Shown here: in pieces, positions 22,111 through 32,846 of the stretch
How the letters are laid out: each line of letters opens with the position of its first letter
How positions within the stretch are numbered: position 1 is the stretch's first letter
NCBI GenBank assembly: GCA_036898215.1
Contig: CM072548.1
Coordinates: 16,441,730 to 16,505,729 of the forward strand
Reading direction: 5' to 3'
DNA length: 64,000 nucleotides
From: Platycarya strobilacea
Taxonomy: Eukaryota > Streptophyta > Magnoliopsida > Fagales > Juglandaceae
Notes under the pieces: model-generated
Told to the model about the DNA's origin: nothing
What the model saw: only the letters and a program-made list of their open reading frames with translations
Database searches by the model: none
Made by a program: the position numbers and the translations under genes

Positions 22111-23646
22111 TTGCTAGTCCCTAGCAATTTTCATGCAAAATGATGAGAAAGACCAAAGAAAATCACACATAGGGGCCATCAAGACACATTTTTCAAATTT
22201 ATATATCAAAACAATCTTAGAAATTCAATAACCCTTTCACAAGTAATTCAAATATAGCAATCCACAGAGTGTGTATGTGTTCCAAACTATTTTTATCAAA
22301 TCAGAGGTTTCGACACATGCAACATTAGAATATCTTAAGCAAAAAGGTTCAACTCCATAACTCACGGGTATAGAAGTGTTTCATGTATGGGTTCTCTCTA
22401 TGGAGTTGACAAAGGTGTACATTTACTCTCATGGAAATTTAGCCAATTATATATAAGTAACAAGTAAACATTGATCTTATGATAGGAATACTAACAAATG
22501 AGATTTCCACCATTCTTTCCACAAGCATACTTAGGATCGAAAAAATCAACACAAAGGGTTGTAATGTGGTTTAGGGTTGGGGTTCATAAGAAGAAAAGGT
22601 GAAGAGATTTCAAAAACTTCCAAGTATACACAAAAGGGAATGTGTTAAATTTTTCAGTAGACTATACTTTCATTTTGATGTACTTTTTAATTTTTTAGAT
22701 TTTTGACTAAGTACACTTTTCCATCTTCTTTTGCCACTGGTGTCTTCGCAATTTGATGAACTCTTTCATGAATAATTTGATGGACACATCTAGCATCATG
22801 CCATTTTTGTCATGGGTTTTTTTTTTAATGATAATTTCACACCTAGTACACACTTGGAAGTAAAATGGTAGGAAAATATAGTGTATAAGCTATACTTCAA
22901 TGTGGAGAGGTATGGATGATGTAGATATGAAAAGAAAAGGCCATATGTGTATATTGGCTCAAAATTGGCTGCTAGGGATCTATGATGAAAAGGCTCAGCT
23001 TGAAAGGCTCAAACGTTAATCCTAAGTTGACTTTCGTCATATCCCAAGTATATCCACCATCTTACCACAAACCATGTAATGATATTCTCAAAAGAAGTGT
23101 CAAATTCAACAGATCAATGGATACTTATCACAATTTCTGTATTTATAAGCTCTCAATTCTCACAAAATTCACATGAATACTTGAGCAAAATAATTCTTTA
23201 GTTACATGTGTCAAATCATCATATTACCACAAAATTTGGAGAAGTGCATAAATGGCTCTGTGGATGTTTTAGCAAAATGATTTAAAATGGGTTTGTTGAA
23301 TTCACCAAGATGGTTATGAATGAGCATGAGTATCATGTGTGAAAAGATGCCTGTGTGAAAAAATTTGGCAATTTTTTATATATTGATTGAAATATGCCAC
23401 AGAGTTTAAATAACAGATTTGTATTCCCACCCTCCAACTTAAATGAAACATTGTCCTCAATGTTTAAGAATCAGAATTGAATAACTAAATAGGGTAGAAT
23501 ACACCTGATGTGGGATGTGGGTGGCTTGCTTGGCATCAAAGATGGTATTTGTCAAAATAAAATTAACCTATAACAAAATAAAGTAAACAATAAATAAAAA
23601 TAAAATGAATGAAAATAAAATAAAAGAAAAACATACCTGGAGATGG
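22111..23646 (-). other. Region between pol and 3' LTR, no env-like frame
   Basis: Some Athila relatives carry an envelope-like open frame between pol and the 3' LTR. Here 1.5 kb holds no minus-strand frame of notable length, so that frame is absent or fully decayed. Near 23425-23465 the minus strand has CATTGAGGACAATGTTTCAT followed by AAGTTGGAGGGTGGG, a conserved noncoding phrase of such elements as I recall it. Confidence 0.6.
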
Positions 23647-26600
23647 TCAAGATTGATATACTGGGTCCATAAGTGGAATGTCTTCCACTTCTGGAATTTG
23701 TCTATCAATTAAGATTTTGAGGCGTTGACCATTTACTTTGAAGATACATCCATCTTTTAAATTTTCTATTTCTACCGCCCCATTTGTGAAAACGTTTTTT
23801 ACTATAAAAGGGACGGTCCATCTAGATCGAAGTTTTCCTGGATGCTTATGGAGTCTTGAATCATATAAAAATACTCGATCATTAGGCTTAAATGTTCTTC
23901 TCAAAATATTTTTATCATGAAATACTTTCATTTTAGCCTTATAGATCTTGGAGTTTTCATAAGTATCATTTCTCAATTCTTCTAATTCCGTCAATTGGAA
24001 TTTTCTAAATTTTCCTGCTTTTTCCAAGTCAAAATTGAAATGTTTAATGGCCCAATATGCTCGATGCTCGAGCTCCACGGGCAAATGACAAGGTTTTCCA
24101 AAAACAAGTCTATAAGGTGACATGCCTAAGGGAGTTTTGAAAGCTGTACGGTAAGCCCAAAGCGCATCGATTAGTCTCAAAGACCAATCTTTCCGATCCG
24201 GGTTGACCGTTTTTTCTAAAATTTGTTTAATTTCCTTATTCGCAAGTTCAACCTGTCCACTTGTCTGAGGGTGATATGCAGTAGAAAGCTTATGTATCAC
24301 TCCATATCTTTTCATTAAAGCTTCAAAAGAACGGTTACAAAAATGCGTACCTCGGTCACTAATGATAGCACGTGGGGTACCAAATCGAGATAATACATTT
24401 TCTTTGAGAAACTTAATTACCGTCCTGTTATCATTGGTCCTGCAAGGTGCTGCCTCTACCCATTTTGACACATAATCTACTGCCACAATAATATATAAAT
24501 ATCCAAAAGAAGGAGGAAATGGTCCCATAAAATCAATGCCCCAACAGTCAAAAATTTCAATTACCAAAATTGGGTTTAAGGGCATCATATTACGACGGGT
24601 CATAGCTCCTAACTTTTGACATCTTTCGCATGAGCGACAATAGATATTTGTATCTTTAAATAAGGTGGGCCAATAAAATCCACACTGCAGGATTTTTGCA
24701 GCGGTTTTCTTCATTGAAAAGTGGCCACCACAAGCTTGGGAATGACAAAATTCCAAAACGCTTGCAATCTCTTCATCAGGGATGCAACGCCTTAAAATTT
24801 GATCAGGGCAGTATTTGAAAAGGTAAGGGTCATCCCAGTAGAATTTTCGTACCTCAATCATGAATTTCCTTTTGTCTTGGGTGCTAAAATCCTTTGGTAT
24901 TTCACCTGCAGCTAAATAGTTCACAATATGAGCAAACCATGGTAGAGAAGTAATAGAAAGTAAATGCTCATCGGGAAAATAATCTTTGATTGGTATGTGG
25001 TCAGAAGTGTCCTCGAATGTGAGTCTAGAAAGATGGTCTGCCACTACGTTCTCCACTCCTTTCTTGTCTTTGATGGTGATGTCAAATTCCTGCAAAAGCA
25101 AAATCCATCGTATTAATCGTGCCTTAGCATCCTTCTTTGTAAAAAGGTACTTAAGGGCTGCATGATCTGTAAAGATAATGATAGGAGAACCAATCAAATA
25201 AGCGCGGAATTTATCCAAAGCAAATACTACAGCTAACAACTCTTTTTCAGTGGTGGAGTAATTCATTTGTGCATTATTTAGAGTTCGACTAGCATAGTAA
25301 ATGACAAAAGGTTTCCTTTCTTTTCGTTGTCCAAGAACAGCACCTACAGCAAAATCACTAGCATCACACATAATTTCAAAAGGTAAATTCCAATCAGGTG
25401 GTTGCATTATGGGTGCTGAAGTAAGCTTGCCAATTAATGTTTTGAAAGCCTCTTGACAGGTTTGTGTCCATTCAAATGGGACATCCTTAGCTAGGAGGTT
25501 ACATAGTGGTCTAGATATGGCAGAAAAATTCTGTATGAATCTCCTATAAAAACCCACATGACCTAGAAATGATCTTATATCCTTGATTGTTCTAGGTGTA
25601 GGCAATTTAGAGATTAATTCAACTTTTGATTGATCAACCTCCATTCCTTTGAAAGAAATAATATGCCCTAAAACAATACCTGAAGGTACCATAAAGTGAC
25701 ATTTTTCCCAATTTAAAACCAATTCTTTTTCTTCACAACGAGTCAGTACTCTTTCTAAACTCATTAAACATGCATCAAAAGAAGATCCAAAAACAGTCAA
25801 GTCATCCATAAAAACTTCCATGCACTTTTCAACCATATCACTAAAAATACTCATCATGCAACGTTGAAAAGTAGCTGGAGCATTACACAGTCCAAATGGC
25901 ATTTTGCGGAAAGCATAAGTATCGAAAGGACAAGTAAAAGTAGTTTTATCCTGATCTTCTAATGCAATTTCAATTTGATAATAACCAGAATAACCATCCA
26001 GAAAGCAATAAAAAGGATGACCAGCCACCCGCTCAAGAATTTGATCAATAAAAGGAAGCGGAAAATGGTCTTTTCGTGTGGCGGCATTTAATTTTCTGTA
26101 ATCAATGCACATCCGCCAACCAGTCACCAGTTTTGTAGGGACTAACTCTCCAAGGTCATTTTTTATCACAGTTACTCCTGACTTTTTAGGAACAACCTGC
26201 GTAGGACTTACCCATTTACTATCAGCAATAGGATATATCATTCCTGCATCTAATAGTTTCAATACTTCATTTTTCACAACTTCTTTCATTGTGGGATTAA
26301 GTCTACGCTGGGGGTCTCTTCGAGGATTAGTTCCTTCCTCTAAATTTATTTTATGAGTACAGATTAGGGGACTAATGCCTTTTATATCAGCAATACTCCA
26401 TCCTAGGGTTGATTTATATTTGCATAAAATCTGAATTAATTTCTCACATTGGGACTCAGATAATTCAGATGAAATAATAACAGGAAAAGTATCATCTGGA
26501 CCAAGGAAAACATGCTTTAAACCCTTAGGTAGGGATTTTAATTCAACTTTAGGGGCTTCCCTACTTGAAGGAATCTGTCTTTCTCTTTTTTCAGGCAACT

Positions 26601-28467
26601 TCTCAAACTTTGGTTGCCATGCCTGTGTGCTATAATCATGAGTTCTGTCAAAAATAGCACAAATGTCAAATACATCAAATGAATCACTTATAGGATTAAA
26701 TTCAGAATTAACAATAAAGTATTCAAGGGGATCTGAGTCATGAGTTGTAAGAACATCCCTTTCTATAAGTGAGTCAATCATGTATGTCTGATGACACTCG
26801 ACATCCTCTTCTGGCTGTTTTGCAATATGAAAAATATTTACCTCAAGAGTCATATTGCCAAAAGAGAGTTTCATCAATCCATTTCTGCAATTGATAAGAG
26901 CATTAGAAGTAGCAAGAAAAGGTCTACCTAAAATTAATGGAATTTTAGAGGTGGTTTCTACAGCAGAACTAGTGTCTAGAATTAAGAAATCAACAGGATA
27001 GTAAAATTTGTCAACTTGAATTAAAACATCCTCTACCACACCTCGTGGTGCTCTAACTGAACGATCAGCCAATTGCAATACCACAGAAGTTGGTTTGATT
27101 TCTCCCAATCCTAATTGCAAATAAATAGAATATGGCATCAAATTTACACTAGCCCCTAAATCTAGCAAGGCCTGTCCAAGCTCATGATTGCCAATGTTGC
27201 ATGTGATGGTTGGACATCCAGGATCCTTGTACTTAGGGGGAATCCGCTGTTCAATTAGAGCACTAACTTGCTCTGTCAAGAATGCAGTCTTCTTCACATA
27301 ATGCTTCCTCTTAACTGTACACAAATCTTTGAGAATTTTTGCGTAAGTAGGAACTTGTTTAATTACATGCAAAAGAGGAAGATTAATTTTTACCTGTTTA
27401 AGATTTTCCAAAATATCATTGTTATGATCTAGAGTTTGTTTGCTTGACTTTAATGCTTGAGGAAAAGGTACCTTACCAGGATTTTTTGTTACTGCAGGTT
27501 CCTCAGGTTTTGTTTCCTCAAGTTCTTTGGGAAGCTCAGGACTGCTGCTATCTTGATCTTTCTCTACATCCTTTTTTTTGTCTATTATTGGATCACGTAG
27601 AGACTTACCACTACGTGTCACAATGGCGTTTACGTCCTTCAGATCTCCTTGTGCCATATGTTGACCATGAGGTACAGATTGAGTTTGGGAAGGAAACTTA
27701 CCTTTCTCATTCATAGTCAATGAACTCATTATTTTAGACACCTGGCTCTTGATTTCCTTATTTTCTTCAACAACCTGCATAATCAAAGATTCAAATTTTT
27801 GATTAGTCTTACCCTGTATTTCAATAAAAGTATGCAAAGTATCTTCTAAAGAATTTCTAGAAGATTGAGGTGCATGGTATGGTGCAGGATATGATCTAGA
27901 GAGTTGTGCAGGCTGCTGGTTTTCAGACTTCCAGCTGAAGTTGGGATGATTACGCCATCCTGGGTTGTAGGTTTCAGAGTAAGGTGTGAAGGGCTTTTTG
28001 TACATACCCAGAGCATTACTTTGTTCCTCATACATACCATTCATGTTAGTATGTGTAGGACACTCTTGGAAATGATGATCTATCTCACCACAGACAACAC
28101 ATGGCCCACAAGATTCTGTATGATTAGCCTTGTGTGTTGGTTTTGAGTTTTTAGTTTTCAATAACTCTAATTCTCTGGTGAGCATTTCAACCTTAACCTT
28201 AAGGTTATCCTCCTCCCTTAGATGGTAAATACCACCACTCAAGTTTCCTGTAGGTCGTGACCTGTTTGTGCTATCAGTAGCACTAGGTCCAGTCCAAGTA
28301 TGAGCTTTTTCAGCAAGCTCATTGAGGTACTCTATGGCCTCATCGGGATTTTTCTGTAAAAATTCTCCATTGCACATCATTTCCACGAATTGACGTTCCC
28401 TGGGCGTAAGACCTTCATAGAAATAACTCACTAAGCGCCAATTCTCATATCTATGGTGGGGACACAT
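23647..28467 (-). CDS. Athila gag C-terminus plus pol polyprotein (protease, RT, RNase H, integrase)
   Basis: This 1606-codon frame is in the same frame as the gag piece upstream, separated only by a stop. Residue positions: CCHC zinc knuckle of nucleocapsid (C123, C126, H131, C136); aspartic protease with DLGA at 436-439; reverse transcriptase about 720-900, with the catalytic FMDD at 886-889; RNase H about 1030-1145, with MCDAS at 1033 and TEKE at 1073; integrase from about 1240, with an HHCC zinc finger (H1242, H1249, C1277, C1280) and the D, D-35-E triad (D1312, D1371, E1407). No chromodomain is visible at the C-terminus. The proteins copy element RNA into DNA and insert it. The frame is open throughout. 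The listed start (MCPHH) is only the first ATG after the stop, not a natural start. Confidence 0.93.
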   Translation of the reverse strand: MCPHHRYENWRLVSYFYEGLTPRERQFVEMMCNGEFLQKNPDEAIEYLNELAEKAHTWTGPSATDSTNRSRPTGNLSGGIYHLREEDNLKVKVEMLTRELELLKTKNSKPTHKANHTESCGPCVVCGEIDHHFQECPTHTNMNGMYEEQSNALGMYKKPFTPYSETYNPGWRNHPNFSWKSENQQPAQLSRSYPAPYHAPQSSRNSLEDTLHTFIEIQGKTNQKFESLIMQVVEENKEIKSQVSKIMSSLTMNEKGKFPSQTQSVPHGQHMAQGDLKDVNAIVTRSGKSLRDPIIDKKKDVEKDQDSSSPELPKELEETKPEEPAVTKNPGKVPFPQALKSSKQTLDHNNDILENLKQVKINLPLLHVIKQVPTYAKILKDLCTVKRKHYVKKTAFLTEQVSALIEQRIPPKYKDPGCPTITCNIGNHELGQALLDLGASVNLMPYSIYLQLGLGEIKPTSVVLQLADRSVRAPRGVVEDVLIQVDKFYYPVDFLILDTSSAVETTSKIPLILGRPFLATSNALINCRNGLMKLSFGNMTLEVNIFHIAKQPEEDVECHQTYMIDSLIERDVLTTHDSDPLEYFIVNSEFNPISDSFDVFDICAIFDRTHDYSTQAWQPKFEKLPEKRERQIPSSREAPKVELKSLPKGLKHVFLGPDDTFPVIISSELSESQCEKLIQILCKYKSTLGWSIADIKGISPLICTHKINLEEGTNPRRDPQRRLNPTMKEVVKNEVLKLLDAGMIYPIADSKWVSPTQVVPKKSGVTVIKNDLGELVPTKLVTGWRMCIDYRKLNAATRKDHFPLPFIDQILERVAGHPFYCFLDGYSGYYQIEIALEDQDKTTFTCPFDTYAFRKMPFGLCNAPATFQRCMMSIFSDMVEKCMEVFMDDLTVFGSSFDACLMSLERVLTRCEEKELVLNWEKCHFMVPSGIVLGHIISFKGMEVDQSKVELISKLPTPRTIKDIRSFLGHVGFYRRFIQNFSAISRPLCNLLAKDVPFEWTQTCQEAFKTLIGKLTSAPIMQPPDWNLPFEIMCDASDFAVGAVLGQRKERKPFVIYYASRTLNNAQMNYSTTEKELLAVVFALDKFRAYLIGSPIIIFTDHAALKYLFTKKDAKARLIRWILLLQEFDITIKDKKGVENVVADHLSRLTFEDTSDHIPIKDYFPDEHLLSITSLPWFAHIVNYLAAGEIPKDFSTQDKRKFMIEVRKFYWDDPYLFKYCPDQILRRCIPDEEIASVLEFCHSQACGGHFSMKKTAAKILQCGFYWPTLFKDTNIYCRSCERCQKLGAMTRRNMMPLNPILVIEIFDCWGIDFMGPFPPSFGYLYIIVAVDYVSKWVEAAPCRTNDNRTVIKFLKENVLSRFGTPRAIISDRGTHFCNRSFEALMKRYGVIHKLSTAYHPQTSGQVELANKEIKQILEKTVNPDRKDWSLRLIDALWAYRTAFKTPLGMSPYRLVFGKPCHLPVELEHRAYWAIKHFNFDLEKAGKFRKFQLTELEELRNDTYENSKIYKAKMKVFHDKNILRRTFKPNDRVFLYDSRLHKHPGKLRSRWTVPFIVKNVFTNGAVEIENLKDGCIFKVNGQRLKILIDRQIPEVEDIPLMDPVYQS

Positions 28468-28476
28468 ACTCAGTAA

Positions 28477-29049
28477 TTATTTAAATCTTTCCCAAAACTG
28501 GTAAAAAGTCTCACTATCCTTTTGTGCAAAGGTAGAGATTTGTCTTTTTAAAGCATTAGTCTTATGTTGGGGAAAGTATTTATTGAAAAACACTTGAGTC
28601 ATCTCACTCCATGTTCCAATAGACCGTGGTCTTAGTGAGTACAACCAACTCTTAGCTTTATCTTTCAAAGAAAAAGGAAAGAACTTTAGCCTTACCGTTT
28701 CGTCAGTGGTATTTTGACCGTGAAATGTTGCAACTACTTCCTCAAATTCCCTAATATGAACATAGGGGTTTTCATTTTCTAGACCATGGAAAGTCGGAAG
28801 TAATTGTATCATTCCCGTTTTAAAATCTACATGACGAACATTAGGTGAGAACATAATACAGGATGGTGTGGCTGTTCGTGCGGGATGAAGATAATATTGG
28901 AGGGTTCTAACAGGTTGGTCCACGTGTTCACTCATCGCGTCAGAATTGGAAGAATTATCAAACAAGCGATTAGAAAAATTAGATTCTGAATCTGATTCTA
29001 GCACGGGTCTACTAGCAAACCATCCAAAAGCGTCTCTGTACCTGCGCAT
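28477..29049 (-). CDS. Athila gag N-terminal part, ending at an internal stop
   Basis: 190 codons from MRRYRDAFGW to FWERFK. The body (MIQLLPTFHGLENENPY, then FPFSLKDKAKSWLYSL and FFNKYFPQHKT) is the retrotransposon gag core, which packages element RNA into particles. The TAA at 28477-28479 lies in frame with the frame that continues at 28467, so gag-pol would otherwise be one polyprotein. I read the stop as a recent nonsense change rather than a programmed readthrough site, because it falls inside the gag core (before the zinc knuckle) and not at a gag-pol junction. Sequencing error cannot be excluded. The leader between primer site and this ATG is about 160 nt. Confidence 0.85.
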   Translation of the reverse strand: MRRYRDAFGWFASRPVLESDSESNFSNRLFDNSSNSDAMSEHVDQPVRTLQYYLHPARTATPSCIMFSPNVRHVDFKTGMIQLLPTFHGLENENPYVHIREFEEVVATFHGQNTTDETVRLKFFPFSLKDKAKSWLYSLRPRSIGTWSEMTQVFFNKYFPQHKTNALKRQISTFAQKDSETFYQFWERFK

Positions 29050-29209
29050 GCAAAGTAAAGAAAAGCGTAATACTGAAAAAAAAAAATTACGAAAAGAAAA
29101 GTAAAATAAAAAAAGATGCAGAAAGCTAAAAAGAAAATGAACGAAACTACCGCTTTTTTTTTTTTTAACAAATTACTAAAAAAAATAAACTACAAATTCT
29201 TTTACCGTC

Positions 29210-29227
29210 TCCCCGGCAACGGCGCCA
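29210..29227 (-). other. Primer binding site, complementary to tRNA-Asp 3' end
   Basis: On the minus strand it reads TGGCGCCGTTGCCGGGGA, an 18-nt exact complement of the 3' end of plant tRNA-Asp (GUC) including CCA, as I know that tRNA. It starts five bases inside the 5' LTR end (29233). Confidence 0.88.
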
Positions 29228-29256
29228 AAATTTGATTACGCCCAAAGAATAACGCG

Positions 29257-29290
29257 GTCGTTTGCAGTATAGCTTTGGGGTGTCGATTCC
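29257..29290 (+). other. tRNA-Asp-like segment at the LTR U5 end (right LTR)
   Basis: Same bases as in the left LTR (GTCGTTTGCAGTATAG, then GGGTGTCGATTCC). In the element RNA its complement lies about 30 nt 5' of the primer site. This is the copy that would be beside the primer tRNA during initiation. Confidence 0.5.
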
Positions 29291-30026
29291 ACAGGGAGAT
29301 GGATTGAGAAATTGAAGAACAGTAACGAAATTAACAAAAAGATTTAGATGAGTGCGCAAAGTAAAGCATCGGGAATCCTTTGTATATAATTGTTATTTTA
29401 ATTATTTTCGATTCATTAATAACTCAATTGAAAATTCTATGTCCAAATTTTCAATCGGAAAATAAAACATTAATAACCAGATTTAAATCAAATGTAATCT
29501 TTCGAAAAATCATTCGTCACAATATAAGAACAGGAATTGTTATCGATATTAAAGAAATTCAACGTCGACAATATACTCGTAGAGCAATATTGCAGCAGAG
29601 AATTAAATTAAAATAGATAACCAATTGAACCAAATATAATCAAAGGATTATTGCATTTAATAGAAAAAGCATGACTGAATCTATAAATGAAATAAATTCT
29701 AAGATTATTTGGTGACGAAAACATTTATAATAAATTTCGAATGATTAAACAAAAGAGTTTAATATTTGAAGAACACATATATGAATAAAAAACAATTACA
29801 AATACCATCATATATACAAATTCATCCCTAGCTCTACTAGAAAATTAGTTACACATATTGAAAATATGCAACAAAAATTCTTCAAGGGATAATATGGAAG
29901 AGCCAACCATTATTTTCTTCTCTCTTCTTTGGTTTTTCTTTTCTTTTCTCAAGCTCTCAAAAACAATGTATCTTCCAAGGCATCCAAGCACACTAAGCAT
30001 GGTCTTAGAACACACACCCCTCCCTT

Positions 30027-30035
30027 CTATTTATA
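30027..30035 (-). promoter_or_regulatory. TATA box of Athila 5' LTR
   Basis: TATAAATAG on the minus strand, at the position equivalent to the site in the left LTR. This copy would drive the genomic RNA. Confidence 0.6.
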
Positions 30036-30858
30036 AGCATCCTTCATGCAAGTTGTCATGACAAAATCATCACAATTTCAACTTGTTTTGCCATGTGCCA
30101 TTCTTGAATCCAAGTGATTTGTGAGTTGTCATTTTGATCATTTGTTTTCCCACCATGCATGAGCTGGATTTTGCTTGTAGGTTGAGTGTTTCAATTTTGC
30201 TTTTCTATCTATTAGTTGTCTTGTATGACTTAATATCTTGTGGTCAAATAATTTGTCTTGAAGAAACTTGAGTGTACTTCATCTTGTATCTGAATTGATC
30301 ATTGAATTTCCAAGTTGGTGTAGGAGTGCTTGCTAGAAAATATTATGATGACATTTGGATTTGATGCAAGTGGCTGAAAAATATCCAGGAACGTCAAGTG
30401 CAGGTGCGTCCACTGGATGATCGATTTTGTCTTAGATTGAGTGGATATCTCTTCAAACACAAAACATAAAAGTTATAGATATTTCTCTTTCGGTTCTAGA
30501 TCATCTTGAATCAGCTCAATCAGAGATTGGATGAGAGAGTTATGCCCATTTTACTAAAAGATGTCAGAACTGTCTAAAATTCCGCAATTATCTTCATTTG
30601 CTCCTAATGTCTCCATTTGTATCCTAAATCAAAATATAAGAATAATGAGTATATTTAGGTATCAAATAAGAATAAAGTTTTAAACATTAAGAGAGGAAAA
30701 TATGGCATTTTATATTCTCATCAATATATTAAATCATGCTTATATTTATCTCAAGATAAATGACCATTAATTTTATTAACATGAGTTATATCCATTGTTT
30801 TCTCATTTCTTTTAATATTTAAATAGAGTATTTAGAGTGCATTTTTGTGCACTCATCA

Positions 30859-32312
30859 GTCTCCACCATCAATAATTCCCCTAGTGCTGCCTCACGAGGT
30901 TTTCCCTTTGCCTGAGGTTGTTGTCCCAACAGGCAATGAGACTGCTCTTGAGGTTGCCAGGGCCTGAGCCCACGATCCCAATACTCCCACATCCGTGTCT
31001 CTTGCTTTTATTTTCTCCTTATTGTTGTTGTTGTAACTTCTAGATTATGTCTATAATAGATTTATAAACATTTTACTTCTGCATTGCATTTGGAGATTTT
31101 GCACATGGATTACTGATACCCTATTGGTCATGGTTAATTGTTTATTTTTGTTTCTTCGTCTCCTTCCTTCACCTCCTTTCTTCAATATTCTTTTTTTAGT
31201 GCATGCAATGAAGATTTATTTTAAGTTTTCCATCTTCTTCGCCAGCTTTAGGGTGAAGTCCTACCCCGTTAAGCTTCTTAGCTCATTCTTTTCTCATTTT
31301 CTTACTTGATTGGATGATAGGCAGGGGCCCCAACCCACCGAGTCTCCTTGCCTTACTCTTTTGTTACCTTATCTGTCGATCTCATGGGTGGGTGCTCAAG
31401 GCTAAGATTGCTTCCACGTGTCATGACTCTAGTCCCAATTGCTTTTTTGATGGCCCCTCTTTGTTGTTTGTACCTATTTTTGAAAATGGTTCAACTTTTG
31501 TAATTATGGTAAGCTCTAACAGTTTTGCTCTGCATTAAAGGGCATCTTTTTAGTCCATTAATTCTACCTGTTGTTTACCTGCCTCCACATTGTGTTGCCA
31601 GATGTGCCTTACTGGGATCTCAGGAATCTAAGAGTTTGGATTTGGCTCATCGGAGCCACTTACATGAATCTCAACCATTAGTCTACCTATAAAATGGCCT
31701 TCTCCCTTGCTAGTTATTAATGTATCTTCCTCCTTTTCCATCCTTCGTGAAAAGAATATTCTTCCATTTTGCTTCCTCCCTTGTCTAGGTGCATTTGTTT
31801 GCCTCTTTCGTTCATCTCCCCTAAAGGACCAATGGCTTGGGGATTCTGGCTCGTGGAGAAGATAAAATGGCTAAGGTGCCTTCAATCTCCTCGTTTGTGT
31901 TAGTTGGTTCGTGGAGAAATGCATTCTCTTTCTCCACGTGCCACCGCCTCAGCATGACATGTTAAAGGAAGTCGTCATCTCTAGGACACCTCAACTTTGG
32001 TCTTGGTGTCCTGTTAGTTGCTTTTCTTTCAACCCTTGGCAAAAGTACGACATGGGCACATGACATAGATGAGGGTCATTTTGTAGGTCCTTAGGGGCCT
32101 TAGTCAAGAGGAGAGGCACATCGGAGGCCTTGTATTTAAGCTCTTAATGAGATATGACCCATAAACCTTTCCTCTTGTGAAATGAAGGCTTTACCTTGGG
32201 AAAAGTTGTCTTTAGCGCTTGAGATTTTCCAGCGGTTCTTTGGCTCTTGCTTTCTTATGGCTCTACATTGTGGTGGTTTTCATGTCTAAGTGCTCTCTAT
32301 TGTTACTCACTG
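30859..32312 (+). mobile_element. Family E copy 2, right part, and adjoining noncoding sequence
   Basis: After the second GTCTC duplication the host sequence resumes and reads as a proline-rich remnant (LPHEVFPLPEVVVPTG) up to about 30970. The rest, up to 32300, is noncoding by inspection. Where family E copy 2 ends is unclear. No inverted second terminus like that of copy 1 was found. Confidence 0.4.
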
Positions 32313-32410
32313 CTTTGTATTCGAGAGCTTTGTGTTGAACTTGTAGCTTAGTATCCAAGAGCTTTATGTTGTAACTTCTAGCTTTGTATTCGAGACACTT
32401 ATGTTGTAAC
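32313..32410 (+). repeat. ~35-bp minisatellite, three units
   Basis: CTTTGTATTCGAGAGCTTTG, CTTAGTATCCAAGAGCTTTA and CTTTGTATTCGAGACACTTA begin successive units that all end in a TTGTAAC/TTGAAC-like segment. Confidence 0.65.
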
Positions 32411-32846
32411 AAAATGCTGAAATGAAAATCATTTCATTTTCCTTTTATTTTTTCTACATGATACTGTTTATTTTTTGGCTTATGTTCCCCCATTAATGCA
32501 TGAACTCCCCATACATTTTCTGCGTTCCTTGGTGTGGTTAGGCTTTTATGTTCCTTTCACTTCCTATGCTCACTCATTGGTTTTTTGTCCATCACCTCGA
32601 TCTTTTATTTTCCTTTATATTTTTTGTTGCCACTTTACTTTTCCTCGTCGCCCTCTTTTTTCCCTAATGCTTTATTCCGTCTGTTGGCTTTTCACCTTTT
32701 AGTCCGACTCTTCCTTTTTTTCTTGTCCTCCTGCCTATCGGTTTCTTTTATCTCACCACCTTCTTTTTCATTTCCTTTGCTCTTTGACTTTTCTTCCATT
32801 GGTTCAATCATTTGTCTTCCTTTAGTTATTTCATGTTCCTTTTCTC
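32411..32846. other. T-rich noncoding spacer
   Basis: T/C-rich sequence with only short phenylalanine/leucine-rich open frames. No feature recognised. Confidence 0.35.

Larger units (their letters stand above)
20467..30858 (-). mobile_element. Athila-type Ty3/gypsy LTR retrotransposon, near-complete
   Basis: A 10.39-kb element is bounded by two 1626-bp LTRs (20467-22092 and 29233-30858), with TG...CA ends and a perfect 5-bp target duplication GTCTC (20462-20466 and 30859-30863). On the minus strand the order is 5' LTR, primer site (29210-29227), gag, pol with protease-RT-RNase H-integrase, a 1.5-kb region without an open frame, polypurine tract, 3' LTR. That domain order is Ty3/gypsy. The tRNA-Asp primer site, the FMDD reverse transcriptase motif and the DLGAS protease are what I know from the Athila lineage. 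I count about 18 differences between the LTRs by eye (about 1.1%), so the insertion is recent. One in-frame stop splits gag, so this copy is not autonomous as it stands. It inserted into family E copy 2. Confidence 0.92.
29233..30858 (-). repeat. Athila 5' LTR (right)
   Basis: 1626 bp, transcribed leftward. Its coordinates equal those of the left LTR plus 8766 at every landmark, so no indels separate them. It shares most variant bases with the partial third copy at 57712-58858. Confidence 0.92.
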
